NCBI GenBank assembly: GCA_022360105.1
Contig: JAKSDL010000749.1
Coordinates: 1-7,506 of the forward strand
Length of the DNA stretch: 7,506 nt
Direction: 5' to 3'
DNA from: Pseudomonadota bacterium
GTDB taxonomy: Bacteria; SAR324; XYD2-FULL-50-16; JAHJRI01
This document shows positions 1 through 6,375 of the stretch, piece by piece; within the stretch, counting starts at the first letter, position 1, and each line of letters opens with the position of its first letter. The notes under the pieces were generated by a model, which was not told where the DNA came from, made no database searches, and worked only from the letters and a program-made list of their open reading frames with translations. Made by a program: the position numbers and the translations under genes.

Positions 1-196
1 GGCCAATGTTTGATGAGGCATAGGTTGTTTTCCGTATTAATGATTGAACTGTTTGACAATGCATTCTTTAGGATTCAGTTCAGCCTGATTTGACTGTGTG
101 TTATCAGTTTGTTGAACAACTGTTCGAGAGTGGGAACTGGCATGGAAAAACATCTTTTTATCAAGCAGCAACCTTTATTTAAAATGCAACAATACA

Positions 197-211
197 GAAA
201 GCGGAGCTTTC
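197..211 (-). terminator. Short perfect hairpin downstream of the regulator, possible weak terminator
   Basis: GAAAGC/GCTTTC, a perfect 6-bp stem with a 3-nt loop, 112 nt past the regulator stop. On the minus strand the following sequence is T-rich but has no solid T-run next to the stem, so termination is uncertain. It is the only compact hairpin I see between the operon end and the left window edge. Confidence 0.25.
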
Positions 212-221
212 ACGTAAGACT

Positions 222-249
222 GATAACGGATAACCGATAACTGATCACT
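222..249. repeat. Four-copy 7-bp tandem repeat (GATAACN)
   Basis: GATAAC recurs at 222, 229 and 236 in exact 7-bp register, with a fourth diverged copy GATCAC at 243. The seventh base varies (G, C, T, T). It lies downstream of the operon's last gene. Function unknown; simple repeats of this kind also arise by slippage. Confidence 0.7.
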
Positions 250-322
250 ATATCTTGAGATACTTGTTTTGTGAGGCATGGACATGAAACATGGTCGATT
301 CAAACAAAAAGCAAAAACTAAC

Positions 323-997
323 TTATTTAAGAATATCGGTGATGCTGGAACCGTTGGTGGCTCGAATTTTTTTTAGATAATTGTAGACTGTGAAATTGGT
401 AACTCCCAGCTGTAGAGCAACCTGATTAATGACCCCCTTGATCTGAAAAACACCTTTTCTTTCCAGAATCCTTACAAGATTGATTTTTTCATCTGTCGTC
501 ATGGTGGCAGGTCGTTTCCCAACTTCTTTTACTGCTTCTTCGAAAAGGGTCTCAATGGTGTTGTCCACGGAGAAGGCGAGTTTCTCAGAAATAGGTTTCG
601 ATTCCTTGTCCGGTTTTATTCCTGCAAACATTTCCAAAGCCTGCAGAGCGTTGAGATAATCGGTTACATCAAAATTAATGCAAAAGGCAGCAATCACCTC
701 CCCTTGTTCATTACGAATAAAAATCGTGGTGGATTTAATCTCCCTGCCATCGTCCGTGATACTCTTGAAGGCATATTTGTCTTTCACATCATTGCCATGA
801 TTGACAATTTCCTTGATAACGGCATCAGTGACCGGAGAGCCGAGTTGGCGATTCGTCACGTTTCCGGTGATATAAACCAGGGAATGGGTGACATTTTTGA
901 GATCGTGAATGGCCACTTCGCAGTTGCTACCGAAAGTATTGGTAATTCCATCCGCAATCTGTTTCAGAGATTCAATGATAAAATGATCTTTGTTCAT
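323..997 (-). CDS. YheO/DauR-like PAS-HTH transcriptional regulator
   Basis: Predicted DNA-binding regulator of 224 aa, the usual length for the family. Residues about 7-115 match the YheO-like PAS domain (IIESLKQIADGI, NCEVAIHDL, GREIKSTTIFIRN, AAFCINFDVTD), a likely small-ligand sensor. Residues about 167-212 match the DauR-type C-terminal helix-turn-helix (TTDEKINLVRILERKGVF, then INQVALQLGVTNFTVYNYLKKIR). The best-known member, E. coli DauR, represses D-arginine catabolism genes; relatives often sit beside the amino-acid or nitrogen-compound pathways they control. Here it is the last gene, 24 nt after the ATPase, so it is probably co-transcribed with and controls the purine uptake/oxidation genes; direction (repressor or activator) and ligand are unknown. 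ATG start, no obvious SD upstream. The family call is firm, the regulon is inferred. Confidence 0.88.
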   Translation of the reverse strand: MNKDHFIIESLKQIADGITNTFGSNCEVAIHDLKNVTHSLVYITGNVTNRQLGSPVTDAVIKEIVNHGNDVKDKYAFKSITDDGREIKSTTIFIRNEQGEVIAAFCINFDVTDYLNALQALEMFAGIKPDKESKPISEKLAFSVDNTIETLFEEAVKEVGKRPATMTTDEKINLVRILERKGVFQIKGVINQVALQLGVTNFTVYNYLKKIRATNGSSITDILK

Positions 998-1021
998 AAT
1001 GAATTCAGGAACTGAGATGTT

Positions 1022-2560
1022 TTAATTAGCATTGACGTCATTTTGTAGCGTGTTACCCCGGAACATACCGCTCATCCAAAGACCTATCTTCTCTTTGCTG
1101 GTGTCATTTATATTCACGGAAGGCGAAATTTTGCCTCTGGAAATCACTACCAGGCGATCGCAAATCTCGAATAGCTCATCCAGTTCTTCCGAAACAACTA
1201 ACACGGCAGTACCTTTGTTGCGTAGCTCAATAATCGACTGTCTGATCAGGTTAGCCGCACCTACATCAACTCCCCAGGTTGGTTGGGAAAGGATAAGGAG
1301 GGCAGGATTTTGAATGATCTCCCTTCCGGTGATAAATTTCTGCAAGTTGCCACCGGAAAGACTGGTTATGGGATCATTTACATGTCCACATTTGACATTA
1401 AAATCGCAAACACATTGGGCCGTGAATTCTGAAACATTGTTGTTTCGTATTAAACCATAACGAATCATACCCAGCCGGTGTGCGGTTAATAATCCATTGC
1501 TGGTTATAGACATACCTGGCACAGCTCCACATCCGATGCGCTCTTCAGGTACGAATCCCAGTCCCAGGTCTCTGCGGGCACCAGGACCCAAATGCCCTGC
1601 TTCTGTACCGCAAATCATGACATTTTCAGGTGTTTTAGCCAGTTTTTCTCCGCTCAGTGCGGCCATCAGCTCACGTTGACCGTTCCCCGAAATGCCGGCG
1701 ATACCGAGTATTTCTCCGGATTCCACGTGAAAAGAAACATTGTCGAGGTCCGTTCCAAAACGATCATCCGCTTTGCTGGAGAGCTCGTTAACCTCCAATT
1801 GGTTGTCACCTTGAAAAGTCCTGGGCGGAAGAGAACAAACCGGAAGCTCGTGACCGATCATCATTTTTGCCAGGCTGGATGCCGTTTCCTTATCCGGCTC
1901 TGCGTTACCGGTAACCTTACCGCCACATATGATGGTAGCTTTATGACAAAGCTCCTGAATCTCATCCAGTTTATGGCTGATGTATAAAATGCTGCAACCT
2001 TCCTCAGACAGTCTCCGCAAGGTTTCAAACATTTTTTTAACAGCCTGCGGAGTCAAAACGGATGTAGGCTCATCCATGATGAGCAATTTCGGTTTTTGCA
2101 GGAGGCAGCGTACAATTTCCACTCGTTGTCTTAAGCCCACAGTAAGGGAGTGTACAAGTCTTCTAGGGTCAAGTGGCAGGCCGTATTGTTCTGAAACCTC
2201 TTCAATACGAGCGGAAAGAGCCGGTATGTTTCTTTCCCCATCCATTGCCAGTGCAATGTTTTCAGCCACTGTCAGCGTTTCAAACAGGGAAAAATGTTGA
2301 AACACCATGCCGATGCCCAGCTTTCTGGCAAAAGCGGGGTTACTAACGACAACAGCTTGACCCTCCCAAAAAATCTGACCTTCATCCGGTTTTGCCACAC
2401 CATAAATGATTTTCATCAGGGTGCTCTTACCAGCTCCGTTTTCACCAAGAATGGCATGAATCTCACCGGGAAGAACCTTTAAATTGACGGCATCATTTGC
2501 CACAACAGCAGGGTACTTTTTGGTGATATTAACTAATTCCAACCGGGGAGTGTTTTCCAT
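1022..2560 (-). CDS. BMP-type nucleoside/purine ABC transporter ATPase (two ABC domains)
   Basis: Cytoplasmic ATPase of the importer (512 aa), a tandem fusion of two ABC domains as in RbsA/YufO-type proteins. Domain 1: Walker A GENGAGKST (39-47), Q-loop Gln88, signature LTVGLRQ (139-145), Walker B LLIMDE (159-164) and H-loop His196, all intact apart from the family-typical signature variant. Domain 2 is degenerate: GISGNGQRE (289-297) lacks the Walker A Lys, the signature LSGGN (401-405) is kept, and LLILSQ (421-426) replaces the catalytic Glu by Gln. This asymmetry is usual in the family, leaving one competent ATP site. I start at ATG 2560, giving MENTPRLELVNITKKYP, close to homologues; a TTG at 2608 would add 16 unconserved residues. 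Neither start has a clear SD, unlike the genes upstream. It follows the binding-protein gene after a 354-bp repeat-bearing gap and precedes the regulator by 24 nt. Confidence 0.94.
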   Translation of the reverse strand: MENTPRLELVNITKKYPAVVANDAVNLKVLPGEIHAILGENGAGKSTLMKIIYGVAKPDEGQIFWEGQAVVVSNPAFARKLGIGMVFQHFSLFETLTVAENIALAMDGERNIPALSARIEEVSEQYGLPLDPRRLVHSLTVGLRQRVEIVRCLLQKPKLLIMDEPTSVLTPQAVKKMFETLRRLSEEGCSILYISHKLDEIQELCHKATIICGGKVTGNAEPDKETASSLAKMMIGHELPVCSLPPRTFQGDNQLEVNELSSKADDRFGTDLDNVSFHVESGEILGIAGISGNGQRELMAALSGEKLAKTPENVMICGTEAGHLGPGARRDLGLGFVPEERIGCGAVPGMSITSNGLLTAHRLGMIRYGLIRNNNVSEFTAQCVCDFNVKCGHVNDPITSLSGGNLQKFITGREIIQNPALLILSQPTWGVDVGAANLIRQSIIELRNKGTAVLVVSEELDELFEICDRLVVISRGKISPSVNINDTSKEKIGLWMSGMFRGNTLQNDVNAN

Positions 2561-2629
2561 GGGAGAGGTTTTTACTTCGTTAAAAAGAAAATGGTAACTG
2601 TTTTTCAAATTTTAGATAAATTCGGATAA

Positions 2630-2787
2630 CGAACGGTAGGGCGGGGCTACGTCCCCGCCGACCAGCTATTTTTATGCTAAACCTGAGAAACATTGCATAA
2701 AATTAATTCATGCAAAATTATTTAACGTTTTTTTTTATTCTACCAAAAAAGTAATTCGGCGGCCACGTAGAGCCGCCCTACCGTTCG
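2630..2787. repeat. Inverted pair of GC-rich hairpin repeats around an AT-rich core (REP pair or MITE-like)
   Basis: Two arms of 32 bp, 2630-2661 and 2756-2787, are inverted copies identical at 28 of 32 positions, the outer 15 bp perfectly (CGAACGGTAGGGCGG). Each arm contains its own hairpin: GGCGGGG/CCCCGCC at 2640-2659 (loop CTACGT) and GGCGGC/GCCGCC at 2758-2777. All four mismatches between arms fall in the stems; one pair is fully compensatory (G-C to C-G) and the other becomes a T/G wobble. The core 2662-2755 is AT-rich and has no ORF. I see no clear target-site duplication. It lies wholly between the binding-protein and ATPase genes. Confidence 0.82.
2745..2777 (-). terminator. Possible weak terminator or attenuator between binding-protein and ATPase genes
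   Basis: Read on the minus strand, the right-arm hairpin (2777-2758, GGCGGC stem) is followed by 7 nt and then six T (2750-2745). The gap before the T-run is longer than in a good intrinsic terminator, so at most partial termination is expected. It would leave more binding-protein message than ATPase message. Confidence 0.3.
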
Positions 2788-2877
2788 ATCTGAGAATTTA
2801 AAGAACTCGGTTGAATACTCAAGGATTACTGCTTTATCATGTCAACAGAACCATTTGATCTTGATATCTTGTATGTT

Positions 2878-2903
2878 GGTGGATCCGCTGTACCTGATCC
2901 ACC
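2878..2903 (-). other. Stem-loop just downstream of the binding-protein gene
   Basis: Perfect 8-bp inverted repeat GGTGGATC/GATCCACC (2878-2885 and 2896-2903) with a 10-nt loop, starting 11 nt after the binding-protein stop. No T-run follows on the minus strand, so it does not look like an intrinsic terminator. A 3' stem here could protect the binding-protein message from exonucleases; that role is inferred from position. Confidence 0.5.
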
Positions 2904-2914
2904 CTACAATAGAC

Positions 2915-3991
2915 TTATTTCGGCAATTGCCCCTGAACACCATTCACATAGTAATTCATGTTCAGAAGCTGCTCGTCAGTCAGTACTTTACCGTCCACAG
3001 CTACTATCTCTCCATCCTGAGCCAGAATTGGACCGGTGAACGGATGAAATTTTCCGAAAGCGATCATGGCTTTGATGCGATTCACCTGTTGCTTGGTTTC
3101 TAAAGGCACAACTTTGTTGAGAGGAGCGATTTTGATCATGCCTTCCTTAATTCCACCCCAGACCTGGTTTGATTTCCAATTGCCTGCCAGCACGTCTCCG
3201 GCCACCTTGGAGTAATACTTATCCCAAACATGCATAGTCGCTGTCAGATGAGCTTTCGGACCGTATTTGGACATATCGGAATGATAGGCCACTGAAAAGA
3301 CACCTTTTTCTTCTGCAACCAGGGTGGGAGCTGTTGAATCCGTATGATGGGTTACAACATCGGCACCCTGAACGATTAATGTCTCTGCAGCTTCACGCTC
3401 TCTTCCAGGATCAAACCAGGAGTTTACCCAGATGACTTTGACTTTCACATTCGGATTGTTCTTTTGCGCACCAAGGGTGAAGGCATTGATCCCTCGAATG
3501 ACTTCAGGAATAGGGAAAGCAGCTACGTATCCCAATACATTGGATTTCGTCATTTTACCGGCGACCAATCCTGTCAGGTAACGTCCTTCATAAAATCGGC
3601 ACATGTAGGTTCCGACGTTGGGTGCAGTCTTGTAGCCGGTGGAATGTTCAAAAAACTTCTTCGGAAACAAGCGGGCAACCTTGAGTGTTGGATTCATATA
3701 GCCGAACGAAGTAGTGAATATCAAATCGTGTCCGCTTTGAGCCAGATCACGGATCACTCGTTCCGCTTCGGCACCTTCCGGTACATTTTCAATGTATTTG
3801 GTTTCAACCTGACCCGGATAGGCATTTTCCAATGCAATTCTGCCGAGGTCATGCTGATAGGTCCAACCGGCGTCACCAATCGGGCTCACATAGACAAATC
3901 CGACTTTAAGTTTTTCCTGGGCCGCTGCACTAAAACAGATGCCGAGAATCAGAACTGAAGTGATTGCTGCTTGAAACAGTTTTTTAAACAT
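2915..3991 (-). CDS. BMP family (PnrA-like) periplasmic substrate-binding protein
   Basis: Soluble receptor of the ABC importer (358 aa), delivering substrate to the two permeases. Residues 1-24 are a Sec signal peptide: KK near the start, hydrophobic ITSVLILGIC, then AAA before Gln25. The Cys19 context (LGIC) is not a proper lipobox, so the protein is probably free in the periplasm rather than a lipoprotein, unlike BMP proteins of Gram-positives. The mature part matches a proteobacterial-looking BMP subgroup: KVGFVYVSPIGDAGWTYQHDLGR (28-50, with Asp40, Trp43 and His47 likely near the ligand), ENVPEGAEAERVIRDLA, TTSFGYMNP, STGYK, FYEGRYL, GYVAAFPIPEVIRGINAFTLGA, VNSWFDP, HHTDS and HPFTGPI. 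ATG start with AAGGAG 7 nt upstream. BMP proteins bind nucleosides or purine bases; with xdhBC next door a purine base or nucleoside is the best guess, but the ligand is unproven. Confidence 0.94.
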   Translation of the reverse strand: MFKKLFQAAITSVLILGICFSAAAQEKLKVGFVYVSPIGDAGWTYQHDLGRIALENAYPGQVETKYIENVPEGAEAERVIRDLAQSGHDLIFTTSFGYMNPTLKVARLFPKKFFEHSTGYKTAPNVGTYMCRFYEGRYLTGLVAGKMTKSNVLGYVAAFPIPEVIRGINAFTLGAQKNNPNVKVKVIWVNSWFDPGREREAAETLIVQGADVVTHHTDSTAPTLVAEEKGVFSVAYHSDMSKYGPKAHLTATMHVWDKYYSKVAGDVLAGNWKSNQVWGGIKEGMIKIAPLNKVVPLETKQQVNRIKAMIAFGKFHPFTGPILAQDGEIVAVDGKVLTDEQLLNMNYYVNGVQGQLPK

Positions 3992-4013
3992 TTCTCTTCT
4001 CCTTATTTTTTAA

Positions 4014-4940
4014 TTAAGATTCCGGATGAAAGGCCGTACCTAAGGAAGCAGGGGCGTTCAGCCGGATTGTGTTGATATCTCTGGAAATAAGTACCAAGAC
4101 AACAATTGTTGCCAGATAAGGCAACATCGATAGGAATTGTGACGGTATATCGATGCCAAATCCCTGGATATGAAACTGAATGATGGTGACACCACCAAAC
4201 AAATAGGCTCCAACTATCACCCTTGCAGGGCGCCAGGTGGAAAAAACCACCAGGGCCAGGGCTACCCAACCTCTACCGGATGTCATTCCTTCCACCCACA
4301 TGGGAGTGTAAGCAATGGCAAGATAAGCACCCCCGATCCCTACCATGGCACCACCAAACAACACAGAAAGATAGCGAATGGTATTCACTGAAAAACCCAA
4401 AGCATGCCCGGATTGCGGCGATTCTCCGACTGCTCTGAGGATCAATCCAGGTCGACTTTTATACAGGAACCAGTTAAGACCTGCAAACAGTATGAATGAA
4501 AAATATATCAGTACGTCAAAAGAAAAAACCAAACGTCCGAGTATTGGAATGTCGCTCAGCAGAGGAAAATGGACTTTTGGCAAGGCTTCCAAGGCGATGC
4601 TGGTATACTCCAGTCCTATGAAAGCACTCAATCCTATGCCAAAAATAGTTAAGGCCAGCCCAGTAGCAACCTGGTTTGCCATCAAGGTGATGGTGATAAA
4701 GGCAAATATCAAGGCCATCAAGGCTGCAGCTGCCATACCTCCCAAAACCGCCAACAACAAGCTTGCTGTTTTTGCTTTGACGATAAAAGCAGTAACGGCT
4801 CCAACCAGCATCATCCCTTCCACTCCCAGGTTTAATACACCTGATTTTTCGGTTATTAATTCTCCCAATGATGCGTAAACCAAGGGCGTACCTGCAGCAA
4901 TGGCAGCGATAAAAATGGATATGATGGTGTCAACGCTCAA
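4014..4940 (-). CDS. BMP-type nucleoside/purine ABC transporter permease 2
   Basis: Second, shorter inner-membrane permease (308 aa, BPD_transp_2 family, YufQ-like), expected to pair with permease 1. Nearly the whole chain is hydrophobic, with membrane segments from about residue 5 to 288. Family hallmarks are the ITEKSGVLNLGVEGMML segment (29-45), NQVATGLALTIFGIGLS (89-105), ESPQSGHALG (173-182) and TSGRGWVALALVVFSTWRP (220-238). The start is TTG at 4940 with GGAGAG 5 nt upstream; the first internal ATG is at residue 43, past the first membrane segment and the conserved motif, so TTG is well supported. It stops with TAA 22 nt before the binding-protein gene. Unusually, 338 bp of repeat-bearing DNA separates it from permease 1; in comparable operons the two permeases are normally adjacent. 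I see no convincing promoter in that gap, so read-through is likely. Confidence 0.93.
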   Translation of the reverse strand: MSVDTIISIFIAAIAAGTPLVYASLGELITEKSGVLNLGVEGMMLVGAVTAFIVKAKTASLLLAVLGGMAAAALMALIFAFITITLMANQVATGLALTIFGIGLSAFIGLEYTSIALEALPKVHFPLLSDIPILGRLVFSFDVLIYFSFILFAGLNWFLYKSRPGLILRAVGESPQSGHALGFSVNTIRYLSVLFGGAMVGIGGAYLAIAYTPMWVEGMTSGRGWVALALVVFSTWRPARVIVGAYLFGGVTIIQFHIQGFGIDIPSQFLSMLPYLATIVVLVLISRDINTIRLNAPASLGTAFHPES

Positions 4941-4945
4941 ACAGG

Positions 4946-4951
4946 CTCTCC
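4946..4951 (-). promoter_or_regulatory. Ribosome binding site of permease 2
   Basis: GGAGAG on the minus strand, 5 nt before the TTG at 4940. It supports the TTG start, since no ATG occurs before residue 43. Confidence 0.65.
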
Positions 4952-5054
4952 GGTAATTATTTGTAATATTCGATTAGTGCAATTGGCGCTATTTAGCCAC
5001 CCGCACAGCTTATTTTAGATTGGCTGATCAATTCGATTGGTTACTAGCCATCAG

Positions 5055-5262
5055 TGTCGTCCCTACAGGACTCATCTGATATTAGGTATCTATTTCCAGC
5101 GGTTTACACCGCTGGCTACTACTGTGTCATCCCTTCGGGATTATCCATTAAAAGACCAAATCGAACTGATAGTAAGCTCCGTAGGAGCGAAATATAGTAG
5201 CCAGTGGTTTTAACCACTGGTTTGAGTGCCTCTTACATGCAATTAGTCCCATAGGGACGGCA
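5055..5262. repeat. Inverted pair of three-hairpin REP-like units
   Basis: Two copies of one unit of about 89 bp face each other with about 30 bp between them: 5055-5143 and, inverted, 5174-5262. Each has three stem-loops in the same order and spacing. Outer: 5059-5071 and 5246-5258 (GTCC.../GTCCC stems). Middle: 5096-5115 and 5201-5220, perfect 8-bp stems CCAGCGGT/ACCGCTGG and CCAGTGGT/ACCACTGG with 4-nt loops. Inner: 5129-5141 and 5176-5188 (ATCCC and GCTCC stems, 3-nt loops). GGCTACTA after the middle stem is shared. Middle stems differ by one paired change (C-G to T-A), so pairing has been kept. The rest of the 4941-5278 gap shows nothing I recognise. The style matches REP-like elements seen in Bacteroidota-type genomes; that comparison is from memory. 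Confidence 0.8.
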
Positions 5263-5278
5263 CCCAGGTTGATTCAGT

Positions 5279-6373
5279 TTAACTTTTTGCTTCAGCGATG
5301 TTTGATTTTTTCCAGGATTTTATTTTGATTCGATAGTTTACCAGCAAATCAGTTCCTAATAGGTAAAACAATAGCATCCCCTGGAAAACCCCGGTGACAG
5401 CGGAAGGTAAATCCAGATTCATTTGCCCCGATTCACCACCCAGGTACAAAAGTGCCATTAATAGGCTGGAAAGTAAAATGCCCAGTGGATGCAATCGTCC
5501 GACAAAAGCAACAATAATGGCAGCGTAACCATAACCGGGAGAAACCTGTGGCAGGAGTTGTCCGATAGGTCCGGATACTTCCATAACGCCAGCCAGCCCA
5601 GCAGCCATTCCTCCGGAAAGCAGTCCCACCCAGACCAATGATTGATGCTTAAATCCGGCATAGTGGGCAGCCTTGTGGGCTAGTCCGGCAACCTGAATCT
5701 GATAACCGATAAAACTCTTTAGGAGAAATATCCATCCGGCCAGGACAATAAGCAATGAGACAAGAATGCCAACATGAAGTCTGGTTCCATCCAGTATAAT
5801 GGGAAGCAATGCGGATGGCTCGAACAGCCTGGATTGGGGAAAACCATACCCGCTCGGGTCTTTCCAGGGACCGTGAACCATATAGCTGAGCAGCAGAAGC
5901 GCTACATAGTTCAGCATCAGACTAACCAGGATTTCATTGGTGTTGAAGCGGGTTTTCAAAAAAGCCGGAATGGAAGCCCAGGCCATTCCTCCCAAACAGC
6001 CTGCGATAAACATCAGGGGAATAATATAAAAAGCATCACTTTGAAAAAAGTATAAAGCTACCCCGCTTCCCGCTATAGCTCCAACAGCCAGTTGCCCTTC
6101 TGCTCCAATATTCCAAATGTTTGCCCGAAAACCAATGGCAAGTCCCACGCCGATTAACATCAATGGAGATGCCTTTATCAGCAGCTCTCCCAAACCATAA
6201 AAATCGTTGATCGGTTCAATAAAGAAGGTATGGAAGGCAACCAGGGGGTTTTTCCCGAGAATAGTGAAGATAATTATACCACTGACTGCCATCAGTAAGG
6301 CAGAAACCAGGGGAGACCCGTACTTCATAACATGCGAAGGCTGAGGCCGAGGTTCAATCTGCAAACGTATCAA
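5279..6373 (-). CDS. BMP-type nucleoside/purine ABC transporter permease 1
   Basis: Inner-membrane permease of the branched-chain/ribose type (BPD_transp_2 family), the larger of the two permeases in BMP/PnrA-type ABC importers (YufP-like). About 364 aa with many hydrophobic segments, the first near residues 20-42. Family-typical segments are FRANIWNIGAEGQ (about 82-94), NTNEILVSLMLNY (about 144-156) and SPGYGYAAIIVAFVGR (about 278-293). The start is TTG at 6373, 2 nt after the xdhC stop, with GGAAGAGG 7 nt upstream; the resulting N-terminus IRLQIEPRP resembles the R-L-x-x-E-P-R beginning I recall for homologues. An ATG at 6328 is possible but lacks an SD, and the open frame to 6463 lies inside xdhC. 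The tight junction to xdhC ties the transporter to the hydroxylase. It should pair with the permease at 4014-4940 to form the pore. The substrate cannot be read from sequence alone. Confidence 0.93.
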   Translation of the reverse strand: MIRLQIEPRPQPSHVMKYGSPLVSALLMAVSGIIIFTILGKNPLVAFHTFFIEPINDFYGLGELLIKASPLMLIGVGLAIGFRANIWNIGAEGQLAVGAIAGSGVALYFFQSDAFYIIPLMFIAGCLGGMAWASIPAFLKTRFNTNEILVSLMLNYVALLLLSYMVHGPWKDPSGYGFPQSRLFEPSALLPIILDGTRLHVGILVSLLIVLAGWIFLLKSFIGYQIQVAGLAHKAAHYAGFKHQSLVWVGLLSGGMAAGLAGVMEVSGPIGQLLPQVSPGYGYAAIIVAFVGRLHPLGILLSSLLMALLYLGGESGQMNLDLPSAVTGVFQGMLLFYLLGTDLLVNYRIKIKSWKKSNIAEAKS

Positions 6374-6375
6374 TA

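Larger units (their letters stand above)
1..322. other. Non-coding stretch at the left edge
   Basis: No supported gene. Reading frames on both strands are short (about 30 codons at most on the plus strand). It holds the hairpin at 197-211 and the heptamer repeat at 222-249; otherwise I see no promoter, tRNA or other structured RNA that I can defend. Confidence 0.6.

Noticed and set aside
1..93. Open plus-strand frame from the left edge that could be a gene tail
   Set aside because: Only 30 codons with no recognisable motif; cannot be told from chance.
142..240. 32-codon plus-strand ORF starting ATG at 142
   Set aside because: Only a weak upstream purine run, it ends inside the heptamer repeat, and it looks like no known small protein.
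1592..1987. 131-codon plus-strand open frame
   Set aside because: Antisense to the ATPase gene; the minus-strand frame carries all ABC motifs.
2561..2608. TTG at 2608 as the ATPase start
   Set aside because: The 16 extra residues do not resemble family N-termini and there is no SD; ATG 2560 fits homologues better, though it also lacks an SD.
2839..3039. 66-codon plus-strand open frame in the gap after the binding protein
   Set aside because: More than half overlaps the binding-protein 3' end, and it spans the stem-loop at 2878-2903. No SD and no recognisable product.
3464..3958. 164-codon plus-strand open frame
   Set aside because: Fully antisense to the binding-protein gene, with no recognisable motif and no supporting context.
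4378..4878. 166-codon plus-strand open frame
   Set aside because: It lies antisense inside permease 2, which has strong family motifs throughout. Its composition is a reflection of hydrophobic codons on the other strand.
4941..5054. Internal promoter for permease 2 (TTGCAC followed 17 nt later by TAATTA)
   Set aside because: The -10 candidate agrees with consensus at too few positions to report as a promoter.
5055..5262. CRISPR array
   Set aside because: There are only two copies, in inverted orientation, with internal hairpins and no regular unique spacers.
4941..5278. Purine-sensing riboswitch ahead of permease 2
   Set aside because: The location is tempting, but the structures are two mirrored copies of simple hairpins, without the conserved three-way junction and loop-loop sequences of the guanine/adenine class.
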